Positions 46,101-56,630 are shown, numbered from the stretch's first letter. The stretch is 64,000 nucleotides of DNA from Theristus sp. LFF4_11 (GCA_030248135.1 JASANC010000136.1:1-64000), one strand, 5' to 3'. Notes: generated by a model not told the origin, from the letters alone. Translations and numbers: made by a program.

Positions 46101-49100
46101 GGACATGTGCGTTGTGCTTGACTCGTCCAGTGCCGTGTTGCCGCTGGTCTGCCAGCAGCTGTGCATTCAAATGTTTCGACGCATTCCGGCGAAGCAGGTT
46201 GCTGGAACTTTCTTGAATGTAATTTCTTTATGGATCAAACAAACTTTTTGAGTTCAATGAGTATTGTGATTTTTTTCACTGTGTTAGAAAGCACTGTATT
46301 CAGACTGGGACAGTCGCTCATTCAACTGCAATTACAGCTTTTTAGTTCTCCATAAATGGAAGGGAATCGAAACCACTAAAATGTAAATCAATTAAACCTG
46401 TCACTTTTTCGCAGAGTACAGAGCATGTGAAACTTTGAATTAGAGTAAGACGAACAACGGATGCATCGAGTATGGCTGAAATCAAACACCACCCATTTGT
46501 GCCTAAATATGCGTTCTTGCAACTCCGATTCCATTTTCTCTTCTCCGCCAGCGCAAAAATTCCATTTCTTATCCTGCGCAAAAACTGACAGGTTTAAAGA
46601 AATCAACTGTAACTGCAGGTGCCGAGCGGTAAGACGGCGTGCGTCGGTGCTCGTTTCCTGAAAGCAAACTCAACATCAGCAATGTTCGAAGCAGCGAAAG
46701 CAGCGTTGACGCGCGCGAGGCGACACTGCGAGTCGTTGGACGACGACACGATGCACTTGGCGTCGTCGGTTTCAGTTTTCTTTTGTTTGGCGGTTTTTTG
46801 CGTTTTCTGGTGCAGTGATTTTGAGCGGAGACAATGCAGCGTGACCAACCACCCAAATGTTGTGTGTGCTCAGAAAACAATGAAACGTGGATCAGCTCAT
46901 TATTGAAATTATTTCGAATTAGACTCTGTATGTGAACAAAACGCTTCGAGTTTTGACGAGATTATTGTGGTGGAACGTTTTTTAGTTGAGTGAGGAAAGT
47001 TTAGTGTGGTAGAAGAGGCTGAGAAACAGTTAAAAAAAATGAACTCAATTCACACGTTTTTATCAATTTCCGGCAGTGACCACCTGTACACGACTGTGCA
47101 GGTGATTAACAATGCACTTCAATCTGAGCGGCACCCCGAGTAATGGTCATCCACAACATCAGTGAAATCAAGCTCGCCAGATAGACTTTCTTGATGATTT
47201 ACGTCGTCATTTGTTTCCAGTTTCTATGGCGCCGTTCTCTCGTGGCTCTGGAACACGCGACTGTACGATCCCAGCAGCCAATCGAACGAGCGAATCCCAT
47301 TAGACCATCTCTTTCAGCTGGTCGTCAGTGGCGACTCGGTGGGCTTTAGTTTTGTTTTCGACCAAATCGATAGTTGATTTTTGGATTCAAAGTTCGCGGG
47401 CTCTGTACTCTGCATCCTGCAAGACTTGGTTTTAACTTAGAAGAAACAAACTATACCACGCTTCCCTCTTTACTGTTTTTGCCCTGTTTTTTATTCTCAG
47501 CTCGAACACACTCAGACACTAACAGCCAAGCCAACAAGTCTGTGCTGTATCACATTCGATTCCAATCCCAATCGATCTTTTTTTCACTACCTCAACCTAC
47601 CAACCAACCAAGATCATTGAAAATGTTTGTTTGTTTGTTTGTTTGTTCTGAAAGTTGAGAAAGCGGTGCAATTTCAAGGTTGTTTGCGAAATCGGCCAAA
47701 CCAAAAAACACGATCACATTGTTACTATTATGATTAACGAGTCAGAAGTGTTTGTTGCTCAGGATCCATGGATCAACTACATGGACTTCAACTCTGTTCG
47801 TGTCAGCGACGAGCGATTGGCGAAAGCCTATGCCACTTTATGTCAGTTGACGCCAATTTCGGAGCGGCTGAGTCCGATCGAGCGAGACGGCTCGCTGTCG
47901 AGTTTGACTGGTTGGTGTTTCACTGCGTCACTGGTTTGTTTGTACCGTCTATTTCTATATCACAGACAATTCGCTGATTGGTTGGTGATCACGTAAAGTA
48001 TGCGCATGGCATTGCTGTGAAGACGGAGTCAGAACTGCGCAGAATGCGTGCATCACGTGATCGCCAGTCAACAAATCAACTAATTCTGTGGGATATGGCA
48101 TTTTGAAACTGTAGATTTCTTGTCATCATTGTCCAGTTGACTGTTCGATTTCATTTCGAATTTGAGGCGCAAGGCGGCTCACTTCGCCAGCACATTTTTT
48201 TTGGAATCGAAGAAAAAATTCTCTATTCCTGAGCCGATGGCTCAGCGGTGCCCGTTTCTTTCCACACCTGCGACATTATTATTGTTGCACATCTCATAAA
48301 CACACCAGTGCAGGCCAGCGCATAAGAACACCTGTTTTTGAATGAAAACAACATGAACACAATCATCAAACAATTCGCGGCCTCATTATTCCAGGCGGTG
48401 CCGGCTCTCTGCATCGTCTCCGCCAACGTCTGCAGACACCCGATGGCGCGCAACGATTGCCAGTTGGTGCCAACGTGGCGTCATCGTCATCGCCACCGTT
48501 GCCAAATGTCGACGTGCACTGTCTCAGTGACGCCACGAGATTGGTGCAATCGGTCGCCGGGCGAGTGGACTCGTTGTTGTCGTGTGCGAAGTGAGGCATA
48601 TCGATTTTCGGTTTCGAGGGGTGCCGGTGTACCGTGGTGCACAGACCGCAGTCTGTGTGAGCATGCGTGCGCAGTCTGCCGTTTGATTCTGGCATGCTGA
48701 TTGGTGCAATGGGTCGCAGGACGAATTGTGTGCGAAGTGAGGGAGCTGAAGTTTGCTTTTGAGTTGCACTTGCATCCTGGCTTTTGGAAGAGCGCCATCA
48801 CCGCCCGGTGAGATACCGTGAGATGGTCGAACTTCACAATATTGGCAATCAGCTGATTGGTTGGTGATCACGTGTGCATGCTTTCTCTGCATGGGCATTG
48901 CTGTGGAATCGGAGTCTGTCCTGCACAGACAGCATGCATCACGTAATCACCAACCAATCAGCCGATTGCCTATAATTTAGAGTTCAACTGTACACCTTGC
49001 CATTTAACAAGTTGGCAATATTGCGGAGCCATGTCATGGTGGCCGAGCCGACACATTGGCAACATAATCCGCATTTATGCTTAAATGCAATCGCTTCATC

Positions 49101-52100
49101 GATAGCAACTCAGTGTACCAATGAGGCTAGATAGTCTGATTTTAACTGTTTTGCTTCGCCTTTTCCAGTCGTTACGTATCCGTGCGCGATCACATCACGC
49201 TGCTCGACAATGAGCTCATGAATCTGCTGCCGAAATTGTACAGTAGTGCGCCGATTTCCGTACGTTTTCGTCGCTTGTCCAAATCTTGAGTGCTCGGATT
49301 TCACTTAATTAAACTAGTTTTCGGTTTTCGGAACAAGAGAAATTGAGAAATTGAGAGGATAGTTTCAAACGTAGCATGATCGACTGATCGGTTTCAACGG
49401 TCGATTCTTTTCTGCTTCAGCTGCCCGTTGTGCTGAAATGTTCGCCAGGCCTCCTGCAGAACTGTCAGAATCCGACTACTGTTCAGATTTCGGTATGTTT
49501 TTCATTAGGTGATCACCTACATTTTTCAAATTCAAAATATAATGAAAAATTGAAAATTTTGACGTTCTCTGTCAGTTATGCAAGTCTCGTATGAACTCTT
49601 GTATGAAAGTCTTTCACACGCGATAACTGTACGGGCTTTGTTTCATTCTCTTTTCATTTTTTTCCATTTTTTCTCGAATGCAGCTCGAAGTGAACCGCTA
49701 CGCGACGCACTTTGAGAATCAGATCGGCGAAAATCGCAATCGCCGTCGTCAGGAGCTGCTGAATTTCGAGACGGCGCTGCTCGCTGATGCGCCCGTGCAA
49801 ATGGCACACTTGGAGGATTTGTGTCGGTCGGTGGGGTTTTTTGTTTTTGTTTTTCAGTCCGTGTACGAACAAGACTGCATACATGCTGCACAGTGGGCAC
49901 GTGTTGTGTGCCTGTGCGTTTGTTTTCTGTCGTTTGCGTCGAACCGTACGCTGCTGTCATGTTCGATTTGCGGCAGCCGCACCACCGGTACACCACACCA
50001 TTGCACGGATGGGGTATAAGGAAAGGACTATATCAGTGTAGTGTGTGGTGTTCGTGTAAATCTGCCACAAAATCGATGATGGTAATTACCATTAGTACAG
50101 TAATGAACAGCAACACGCGTTGCAAGAAGCATTGCAAGTGCTGTTCCCCATTTCTGCGTGTCTGTCTTGCCCTTCCAGTCGTATGATGTGCATGCCGGAT
50201 GTGGTGGCGCAGCAGCCGTGTACTGCCGATGCCGGCATCACCCTGTTCTACCACGTGGTCGCCGCCGTCACTGACGTAACGCTGATGTTCCCATTGACAC
50301 GCGCAGTCTTCTCGGAGTTCTTGGATCTCATTGGAAAGGTTGCGCATTCGTTTTTGTGGTGAATTGTGTCACCGTTGAAGAAGTGGAATTGAAATTGACG
50401 AATTTCAATCGTGTCCTTTGCTAAAAGTCCTTGTTTGAAGATTCTTAACAGCTAGAGCTAACGCTCAGCGTCGGTTGAAATAAACACACACACACACATG
50501 TGTTTGTGTGCGTGCGAGTATGTTAGCTTGTGAGTGTACAACATGACGGTGTTGTAACGAACTGTAATCTATTCGCCACACAGGTTTTTCGAAGCAATCA
50601 GTTGTTGAAAGCATCTCGGCATGCGTGTGTAATTCGTACACTTGACAAAACCGCAAGCTTCAGCAAGCTTTTATCGCACTATTTTCCCGGTTCCAGCGCT
50701 ACCTGACGAACGTCGCGACATGCCAGGAGCAACTGCTCGACATCCTGCTGCAGCGCGCCGACATCGCCGATCTGTTGACGCCGAACTTCACACCGAACTG
50801 TCTGTCGCCGCCGCAGTTCATCGGCAGCTACGCGAAAGTCGCCGACGCGCTGCGCGTGAAACGGATCGAGACGAAACTGGCGTACACGTTGATTAGTAAG
50901 GTCGGTTGTGGGGACTGCGAGTGTGTGCCGGTAAACGTGGACAATGAGAGTGGACCAAGGAAGTGAGAACCAGACAGAATGATTCAACACTTTTTGGTCG
51001 CTTTGAAAATTTATTGCATCGTTGAACAAATATTATCTAGATTTTTGGTTCCGCTACTCGACGTCGAAAGGAAATGTTTGTTGCGAGAACTCAGGGTCTG
51101 CCCAAGTGCTCGGGTCACTTCACCAATTTTGAATTCTCGCGCCACGCATAACAAACACACTGTTTCATTCCCACCTATGCGCGCAATGAGTCGCTGAAGC
51201 AAAAGAAAAGATTAGTAAGTAACTGATCATCGGCAAGTTAGTGGGGTCGATGAAGAAATAATAAATTCAAATAAAAAAATAAAAAATATTAAAAAAAAGA
51301 AAAAAGAAGGCAAATAAAGGTCATTAATAGTTATTAATGAAAGCAAACTGTTTATTGTCCTTCTAAAGCACGCTTCATTCAGATCGACACCGCCAGTCTA
51401 TTCTCACACTTTCCAAACGAGGATGTCGTGGTGTTGCTGCCGATGTTGCTGGACATGTGCTCGCTCGCGTGCACGTTGAACGCTGGCGATGGCAACTCGA
51501 AGGAAGCCTCTGCATTGGCGCAGGTGAAAGTGCTGGTCTGCAGAAGACTTCAGTTTTGAACACATGTCCAGCCAGCTGATTGGTTGGTGATCACATGATG
51601 TATGGATTCTATGCAAACCATACTCCGCCTCCACCGCAATCCGTGCGTAGAATGCATGAATGCTTGTACATCGACCAATCAGCTAGTTGCATATTTTGCC
51701 CGTGAATGTTGCACAGACACAACACACAAAGACACACACGGACACATGCGATATCACAGCAGCGCGCGTGCCCACCGTGTCTGTTTTTCTGTTTGTGACT
51801 GTGTACTTACAGCTTAAGTGGAATGGATTTCGCTTCCAATTCAAAAAGTATTACTCTCATTGTAGAACGTTGATTCCAACGGTGTCAACGGGTAAAGACT
51901 TCCGGTGTAGAAACGTTTTCATTTGAATTTCATTGCTTTCACAGCTGACAGTGGAGCAATTTGTCAGCGGCACGCTGTCACGCTTTCCGACGTTTGTGGT
52001 CGATGGCACACGAATGATATTGGAGCGTAAGTTGCATTAATTTATGTTAGTTGGATAAAGTGTGTTTTGAACTTTTCAAAAGTGCTGCTAAAGTCCTTAT

Positions 52101-55100
52101 TTCAAGACTGTGCACTTTCGTCAATACCACCAGAGACAGAGATACTGTTGCGCAGAAAACAAACACACCGGCAAACTTGCACGCACTCTGTGGTGTGGTG
52201 GTGTGCCCGTGCCAGTGTGTTTGTTCGTGATTGTGCATTGAAACAATGAGATCATCACACGTGAACAGAAAGTCGAGGCGCTTTGAATAGGGGGAACTTT
52301 CATTGGCACTGTCCAACTCAATCCCAATTGTTTCGTTTCTTTGCTCAGGCTACGCAGCGGATCGCAAAATGCCGCCTGCGGTTTTGTCGGTTTTATTGGG
52401 CTGCCTCGAGCGACGCACCAACGACTCGCCCGTGATGCCGTATCCGATCAGCGCCGATTTGGTTCGTAAACGCGATTTCTGAAAATCATGCACTGATTTG
52501 TCTTCAGCCTTATTTTATTGTTGTTCTCTCTTTTGGCTCTGTTAGGTGACTCGATGCGTTTACAGAAGTCGTAAGGAAATTCGTTTCATGCCTGATGTGG
52601 CGATTCAAAATGACCATTGTGATGCACCGGGTGTCTCAGAGATTCGGATCACATGCACCAATTTTGAATTCCCGCGCGCAAGCATGAAACGGCTGTCCTG
52701 TGTATGATGAGCGCATTCAGTCGCAGAACCAACAGAAAAAAACTAATAACACTGTTCACCGCTGCAGGCGAACCGACTCCTCCAAACGATGGTCGCGATT
52801 TTCGCGCATTCTCGCAGTCGCCTCGGCGTTCGCATGCTCTCGCATTGGGCGGCCTATGTGGGCGACATTTGTAAACTGACCGAGATGCTGTTTGAGCGGC
52901 TGGTCGCCACTGCAGAGTGGCAGTGCGCCTCCGTCGCGCAGCTGCTTGAACCGGGTTGGTTTTGGTTTTTATAATTTTATTGAAAAAATTCGGTTTATTG
53001 TGAACGTTTGCTTCGTTTCATTTCATCTGTCAACTCCAACTGTCAGTGGGCCTGTCAGAGAAAGAGTGCTCTTGAACTTCAGACATGAAAGTCTTGTTTG
53101 CATTATCATAAAAAAGTAAATCACCCGTGTGAGTCGGTGCACTGCCTTCAGATCAGACCTTCAGTTGCATAAAAGTGTGCATCAATTACTGATTCAATGC
53201 AGTACAGTGAAACTCTAAATTATAGGCAATCAGCTGATTGGTTTGTGATCACGTAAAGCATGCATTTTGTACACGACAGACTACACAACAAAGCTTGCAC
53301 AGAAAGCACGCATCATATGATCACCAACAAATCAGCTGATTGCTCATCATGTGGAGTTCGACTGTAGCTCGCTTCAGAGAACCTGAAACCTGCACTAAAT
53401 GCATCGCCATTTCCACGCAGCTCTGCTTCCTCTGTTCGCGGCGTGGCTGGAGCCGCCAGGTGGCGTGACACTGCCGTGGACGCCAGACGATGGCATGCCA
53501 ACTGCCGAGTGTCTAGTGCAATCGCTGTGTCACTGTCTGATGGCGGCTCACAAGGTCTACAGTCAAGCGCGCGCCGCGGAGAATGTCGTGGCCGTGTTCT
53601 GGCATTGGTGCGCTTTGGTGGCCGTTCGTGTTTTGTGCACGCGCCATTGGCAATAATTATTGCGCCTACTGACGCCCTATTGTGAAGAGAGTGCACTTTT
53701 GTGTTACCGCTTTTTGATGTTGCACAGTCAGAAGCAACAAACACACAGGCACACATACGATGATGGACGCGTGCTGCAGTAATGTACTGTGCCACTGCCA
53801 GTTTGTGTTTCATTGTGACTGTTGTGACGTTACTGAAATGTATGTACTGTCGTCAGACGTGTTGGCCACCATACGGGCTTCGTACGACAGCTGACGTAAT
53901 ATTAAGATATTTGAGCTGGATAATTCCACGTTTTTCGGCTAATTTCAGGTACGCCGAAAAGATGACGCAACTGCGGCGTGCCGGTGCGCACGTGCACGCG
54001 CTCTACAACGCGCAGTTCATAAAGCTGCCGTGGGTGACGCTGCAGCCGAGTCTACAGGCGATGGACGCGATGCGAGCGGTGCGACGACGGAGTTGTTTTT
54101 TTAATTTTTTACACCTGTTATGGTGTGCAAGGATTTATAATGTAAGTTAATAGTGCAAAATTTTGAAAATTATGGGTTCCGTCTCGCAAGATATCATGTG
54201 TGGTTCAATTTTGCGTGTTGCAGCAATTCGTTGCCACCATTGTCCCGTTCGTTGCAGGCACTTTCCTCCGGCGCCACCGAGTGTCGTCCGTTCGTGTGCA
54301 ACGTCGTCGTCCGCGTGCCCTGGGCGCAGCAGCTCTGTCAGACGGCAGCGCAGGAGTCGCACGACGCCGCCCGAGCGATGTGCACGCTGCTGCTCGAGAT
54401 ACTGGCGAGATGCGCGCTCGACCCGGCCTATTATGTGGTGCGTGCGTGGGTGGTGTCGCGCAGAGCTGGCAGCCCTGGGTGCTCTCTCTCGGTGGTAGCG
54501 CAGTGCTCCGAGGCGCTCGGGGGGATCGAGCCCTGCCCCCCGTGGGTGAGGTGTATAGGCTTTTGGAATGCTCGGCTCGCTCAGACTCTCATAATGCACA
54601 ACAGCCCAGTAGCGGTGGTGGCAATGGTTTTTTAACAAATAAAAAAATCATTTGACTGACGCGATGGTAAACCGTTCATTCGATATTCGAGAAGAAAGCC
54701 ACCGAAGGCTGTGGGATGAGAGGGCGAGGTGGGTGAAAGCAACTGATGAAGGAAAGTTGAACTGTCAAAACTTTTGCCAACTGATGAAAGCTGCAGGAAG
54801 ATGTGTCGAGAGTCGAGACACATCCACAGTAGAAATCAGTTTTTTTTCACAAATGACGTTTGCAAATCTTCGTATCGCAGGACTGCAAAGCGTCCCTGCC
54901 GCAACTGATCGTGCACATGTGCGCGCGCGACTGGTTTCTACTCGAAACAAGCGCACTCAGTGAACTGCTGCAGTGGGTCGCCGAGTGCTATCCGACGAGC
55001 TGCCTGCTGGACGAGGACGATTTACCAGCGGCCGACGTCGCTTTCATCAGGTTTGACTGATTGATTGATTGACCGTTTTTTGTCGAGTTTGCAATAAATT

Positions 55101-56090
55101 GTAACTGGTTGGCTGGGTGTTCATAAATGATTTGTGAAATTAAACTGATGTTGGTTATGAAGTCCTTGTCTAAGACCTCCACGCTTATTATCGTTAAGGT
55201 CTCCGTTTGATACGCTGTTCTTGCAGTTTTATCGGGGTTCCTGCGGTTCGCGAAATAAAATGACATGAAATGATGTTCTCGCAAGCAAACACGTTCACAC
55301 ACGTGTTCCATTTTCAGACTAGCCCGCGGTTGCTGTCAGATGCAGCGTCCGCTATCCGAGGCAGCCAGGGTGAATGTTGCTGAGACCCATGCCAAGCAAG
55401 CGGCCTATGTGCATTGTTACACCAGGTTGTGGTTGTTGTTGTTGGTTGTTTCGGTGTTTTTGATTGCGTTTCTTTGTTCTGGAAAAAGATCAAATTGTGC
55501 ACAACAATGTTCGTGTGGTGTTGACGCCATTAGCGTCAGGCAGACAGAGAAGTAGCTACAGTATGACCGAATAAATAAGACAGTCCATCAAGGTGGGATC
55601 AGTCGCAGACTAGGAGTCGTGTTCTTCAAAAATGCCAGCATAATTCGTAATGATGTGTGCAAAGGAGAAAGAATGAACAGAATAGCACGAAGAATCCATT
55701 AGTCTGAAAAAAACGCGTCAAATTTGGCACACAACTTGGTTTCTGAACGTCTTTCATCTTTCATTCAAATTTCGCGCGCTCCTTGCACCCTGAAAAAAGC
55801 TGCCATGTTTACTCGGCCATTCCGTAGTCCAATGAAGGAGTTCTTCACCGCTCACTCTTTCGATCACTTCTGTCATTGATTTTTCAATCCTCTTTCTTTC
55901 AATCAATCTTTCCATCCAAATCGATTATTTAATCGATCTTTCAATCAACCCTCAAACTTCGCGCAAATCCATCAGGTTGCTCGTGCGTGCTGTGTCTGCC
56001 GTCGACACGGCCTTGGCTGCTCAGGTCTATTTTCGGCGGTATTTCGCAATGCTTGCTCAATTCGATGGACTGCTGAATGAATTACGTTAG
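34199..56090 (+). CDS. EPG5: Ectopic P-granules protein 5 homolog (autophagy tether)
   Basis: EPG5 is a very large Rab7 effector that tethers autophagosomes to late endosomes and lysosomes and promotes SNARE-driven fusion. I assembled 46 exons whose phases all agree, giving about 2313 aa (human 2579). The short first exon leads into a basic KKPKRRARN segment, as in the human N-terminus. A low-conservation acidic and Ser/Thr-rich region follows to about residue 250, then a helical core with coiled coil (about 309-365). Landmarks shared with animal EPG5 are NDNAWTIVDEEGED (about 597-610), LGKWLVSRS and LSSLNWAP (about 905-935), SGKTACVGARF (about 1398), TPNFTPNCLSPPQFI (about 1799) and LPWTP (about 2037). 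The EPG5 C-terminus ends with the stop at 56088-56090. Exon lists are in the three segment entries. One 48-bp exon (45638-45685) is the least certain. Confidence 0.9.
35470..35625 (+). mobile_element. MITE family M2, copy e (EPG5 intron 3)
   Basis: It begins CTAGTCTGAAGACACTGCAC and contains TTGCACACAGTCATAAACAA, ACACACTGGCACACG and TTTGTGTGCCTGTTTGTAAC. It ends ACAGTGCTATTAA, roughly complementary to the start. The inverted layout around a CACGGCACACGACAC centre matches copy a. Confidence 0.65.
36440..36572 (+). repeat. SINE body, decayed (S4), EPG5 intron 5
   Basis: It contains ACATGGCGAGGTGTATTGGC, CCACCAGAGTGTGGCACC and TTTGTGGTTTCTCAAATC, which line up in order with the SINE at 42936-43301. 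No head is recognisable. It sits just upstream of the exon at 36605. Confidence 0.45.
36893..37018 (+). repeat. SINE body (S3), EPG5 intron 6
   Basis: It contains TTCACGTGGCGAGGGTATTG, GGGATGGTGAGCCGTCCGTT, GAGGTTAGGTACTCGTCAG and AATCGGCGCAGGGGCATGCT, matching the downstream part of the SINE at 42936. The head is missing, and the copy ends immediately before the acceptor at 37027. Confidence 0.65.
39120..39312 (-). repeat. Second copy of the 225-bp element G (EPG5 intron 11)
   Basis: The reverse complement carries CCTACAACGACTTTATTGCAAGC, a degenerate GGATTAGGATTAGATTTAGG block and the CACAGGAAAGAAAAAAATGC word of element G at 24748. It continues at the other side into TACTTTTAAATATGAAGCCGTAC, also present at 2438. 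It is non-coding. Confidence 0.6.
39585..39785 (+). repeat. Repeat K, copy 2 (EPG5 intron 12)
   Basis: It starts GACTCAATGCGCGTATAGATAAGG and ends CGCACTAAGTCGCAGA, a weak terminal inversion, with CAAAATTGGCAAAGTGAACC and CGAGTCACTTTTGATTTTG between. It matches 4806-4985 and, more loosely, 52545-52735. Confidence 0.6.
40233..40345 (+). mobile_element. Solo end of element A plus purine tract (EPG5 intron 13)
   Basis: It opens with TACCGTATTACCTCTATTAAA, the exact terminal word of element A, but no matching right end follows. After it come CCCAAAAGGGG and a long A/G tract to about 40345. This looks like a decayed copy or a rearranged G-run element. Confidence 0.6.
40710..40870 (-). repeat. SINE body on the minus strand (S6), EPG5 intron 14
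   Basis: The reverse complement contains TATAGCAACCGCAGGCCACC, GGGGCTGAGATCACTGGTGC and CAAGACAGTGCGGG, lining up with 43080-43165 of the SINE at 42936. A C run interrupts it. The copy is partial. Confidence 0.55.
40914..41012 (+). mobile_element. Short hairpin element in EPG5 intron 14
   Basis: CGACGGTGTGGTGAACCG at the left and CGGTTCACCACACCGTCG at the right form a perfect 18-bp inverted repeat around a loop of about 60 bp. This is compact enough to fold as a cruciform or RNA hairpin. I see no second copy in the window and no clear target duplication. Confidence 0.7.
41375..41545 (+). mobile_element. MITE family M1, copy d (EPG5 intron 15)
   Basis: The inner arms CAACTAGCTGATTGGTTGGTG and CACCAACCAATCAGCTGATTG are strongly inverted, followed by ATCATATG / CATATGAT words on both sides. 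The outer terminal CAGTCGAACTC is decayed. It starts about 30 bp after the donor of the exon ending at 41347. Confidence 0.75.
42936..43301 (+). repeat. tRNA-derived SINE, most complete copy (S1), EPG5 intron 18
   Basis: The 72-bp head (42936-43007) is tRNA-like. It has a 7-bp acceptor-like pairing with one mismatch, an A-box TGGCTCGGTGG, an anticodon-like stem CCTTC/GAAGG with a loop of only six bases, and a B-box GGTTCGATCCC. The body runs through TATAGCGACCGCAGGCCACC, CTCACGTGGCGAGGGTATTG and GGAGTTTGGTACCTTCGGG to an A-rich end at 43293-43301. The irregular loop and the attached tail argue for a SINE over a working tRNA gene. Confidence 0.75.
45740..45905 (+). repeat. Repeat J, copy 1 (EPG5 intron 25)
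   Basis: It matches 55655-55850 in reverse orientation: CTACGGCATGGCCG, AAACATGGCAG, TCAGGGTGCAAGG, CGCGCGAAATTTGAA, GACGTTCAGAAACC and TGCTATTCTGTT. It fills most of a short intron and ends at the edge of exon-flanking sequence. It is non-coding. Confidence 0.7.
47963..48111 (+). mobile_element. MITE family M1, copy e (EPG5 intron 30)
   Basis: The arms TCGCTGATTGGTTGGTGATC and CATCACGTGATCGCCAG flank a GCATTGCTGTG centre. It ends TTTTGAAACTG followed by TA. The left terminal is decayed. Confidence 0.7.
48821..48990 (+). mobile_element. MITE family M1, copy f (EPG5 intron 31)
   Basis: It starts GATGGTCGAACTTCACAATA and ends TAATTTAGAGTTCAACTG followed by TA. The inner arms GGCAATCAGCTGATTGGTTG and CAACCAATCAGCCGATTGCC are almost perfectly complementary. 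It is a second M1 within 1 kb of copy e. Confidence 0.8.
50470..50560 (+). mobile_element. MITE family M2, copy f (EPG5 intron 35)
   Basis: It contains AAACACACACACACACATG and TGTTTGTGTGCGTGCGAG with a TGTACAACATGACGGTG flank. Only the central palindrome is clear, so this is a decayed copy. Confidence 0.4.
51570..51702 (+). mobile_element. MITE family M1, copy g (EPG5 intron 37)
   Basis: It contains CAGCTGATTGGTTGGTGATC, then GATTCTATGCAAACCATACT and CGACCAATCAGCTAGTTGC. The outer ends are lost. A decayed M2 copy follows directly. Confidence 0.7.
51703..51818 (+). mobile_element. MITE family M2, copy g (EPG5 intron 37)
   Basis: It contains GTTGCACAGACACAACACAC, GACACACACGGACACATGCG and CTGTTTTTCTGTTTGTGACT, ending GTGTACTTACAG. 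It lies immediately after M1 copy g. Confidence 0.5.
52095..52250 (+). mobile_element. MITE family M2, copy h (EPG5 intron 38)
   Basis: It begins TTCAAGACTGTGCACTTTCG and contains AAACAAACACACCGGCA and, inverted, GTGCCAGTGTGTTTGTTCG, ending GATTGTGCATTGAAA. The long inner inversion is clear. Confidence 0.65.
52545..52735 (+). repeat. Repeat K, copy 3 (EPG5 intron 39)
   Basis: It runs from ACTCGATGCGTTTACAGAAG to GCGCATTCAGTCGCAGAACC, with TTCGTTTCATGC and CCAATTTTGAATTCCCGCG between. A related partial stretch lies at 51095-51200 in another EPG5 intron. Confidence 0.5.
53205..53364 (+). mobile_element. MITE family M1, copy h (EPG5 intron 40)
   Basis: The ends are CAGTGAAACTCTAAATTATA and GTGGAGTTCGACTG, flanked by TA on both sides (53203-53204 and 53365-53366). 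The inner arms GGCAATCAGCTGATTGGTTTG and CAACAAATCAGCTGATTGC are complementary. Confidence 0.82.
53688..53870 (+). mobile_element. MITE family M2, copy i (EPG5 intron 41)
   Basis: It contains AGAGTGCACTTTTGTG, TTGCACAGTCAGAAGCAACA, AACACACAGGCACACATACG and CAGTTTGTGTTTCATTGTGAC, ending TACTGTCGTCAGACG, complementary in outline to the M2 start. Confidence 0.6.
55655..55850 (-). repeat. Repeat J, copy 2 (EPG5 last intron)
   Basis: Reverse-complemented, it follows copy 1 at 45740 from CTACGGAATGGCCG through AAACATGGCAG, GGGTGCAAGGAGCGCGCGAAA, GACGTTCAGAAACC and TTTGACGCG to TGCTATTCTGTTC. The two J copies form an inverted pair about 10 kb apart within EPG5. Confidence 0.7.
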
Positions 56091-56630
56091 TCGGAAATGC
56101 TTTTTTTGCCTTTTCTTTGTGTGTTTTAGCAGTCTATCGAAATCGGTTGGTTTTATTTGACAATCTAGTGCCAGGAACAATGTTCACAATCATAGTAATA
56201 CGGTATCATCATCAACCAGCCACAGTTGCGTAAAAAATCTAGTTCACAAAACTTGATACTTGCGATACGTTTTTACCACGTGCTGCTACATCCTTAAAAT
56301 CAGCCGCAGCCATCCCATCCTGATGTTTCATTTTCCCTTGATCAGGCAACAGAGATAAGTCGGGCTGTGACTAGGATCAAGTCAAAACTTTCAAATGGTT
56401 TCATCAAAGTCTCTCGTTTGAAACTTTCGACTTTATGGTGGAAACTGCGAACTAATTGAAAAGCTTCGACGACGTCGGCCACAACTGCAACTTTTTTAGT
56501 GTTTCATCAATAAAACACATAATGTTTTCACTGCGAAAAGAATGCATCCTTCCCTAATTGTTTCACTCACTTTTTATAACTTTATCGTGAACAATACTGC
56601 TGCAGTTTTTTGTTGATACTGACAGATTTT
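56091..56630. other. EPG5 3' flank and zinc-finger gene upstream region
   Basis: No coding region is supported. The spacer contains GTAATACGGTATCATC near 56195, resembling the terminal word of element A, and AATAAAACACATAATG near 56511 as a possible EPG5 polyadenylation signal. The downstream gene must have its promoter within this 540 bp unless it has an upstream non-coding exon. Confidence 0.5.

Larger units (their letters stand above)
41777..49492 (+). other. EPG5: EPG5 exons 16-33 (middle third)
   Basis: Exons: 41777-42106, 42625-42726, 42802-42906, 43347-43426, 43575-43715, 44030-44159, 44434-44646, 44984-45038, 45286-45455, 45638-45685, 46039-46197, 46619-46764, 47077-47139, 47221-47338, 47763-47910, 48395-48590, 49169-49259, 49421-49492. 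The phase forces the exon at 46619 to end at 46764, four bases before a more obvious donor, and requires the 63-bp exon at 47077. With these the SGKTACVGARF-LYTTVQV-FYGAVLSWLW order of animal EPG5 is restored. Introns carry a SINE (42936), repeat J (45740) and M1 copies (47963, 48821). Confidence 0.8.
49684..56090 (+). other. EPG5: EPG5 exons 34-46 (C-terminal third)
   Basis: Exons: 49684-49826, 50179-50338, 50697-50900, 51383-51523, 51945-52026, 52349-52461, 52768-52954, 53421-53607, 53949-54078, 54258-54437, 54881-55050, 55318-55425, 55976-56090. The exon at 53421 must end at 53607, inside a longer open frame, to give the HWY junction that keeps phase with the next exon. An AATAAA word at about 56511 may be the polyadenylation signal. 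Nearly every intron here has an M1, M2, J or K element. Confidence 0.85.

Noticed and set aside
53608..53656. Extension of the EPG5 exon at 53421 past 53607
   Set aside because: The longer open frame ends in phase 0 and would shift the next exon. The donor at 53607 restores the conserved HWY junction.
34199..56090. Several separate genes in place of one very large gene
   Set aside because: All 46 exons keep consistent phase on one strand with no internal stop, and their products follow the order of animal EPG5 from N- to C-terminus.
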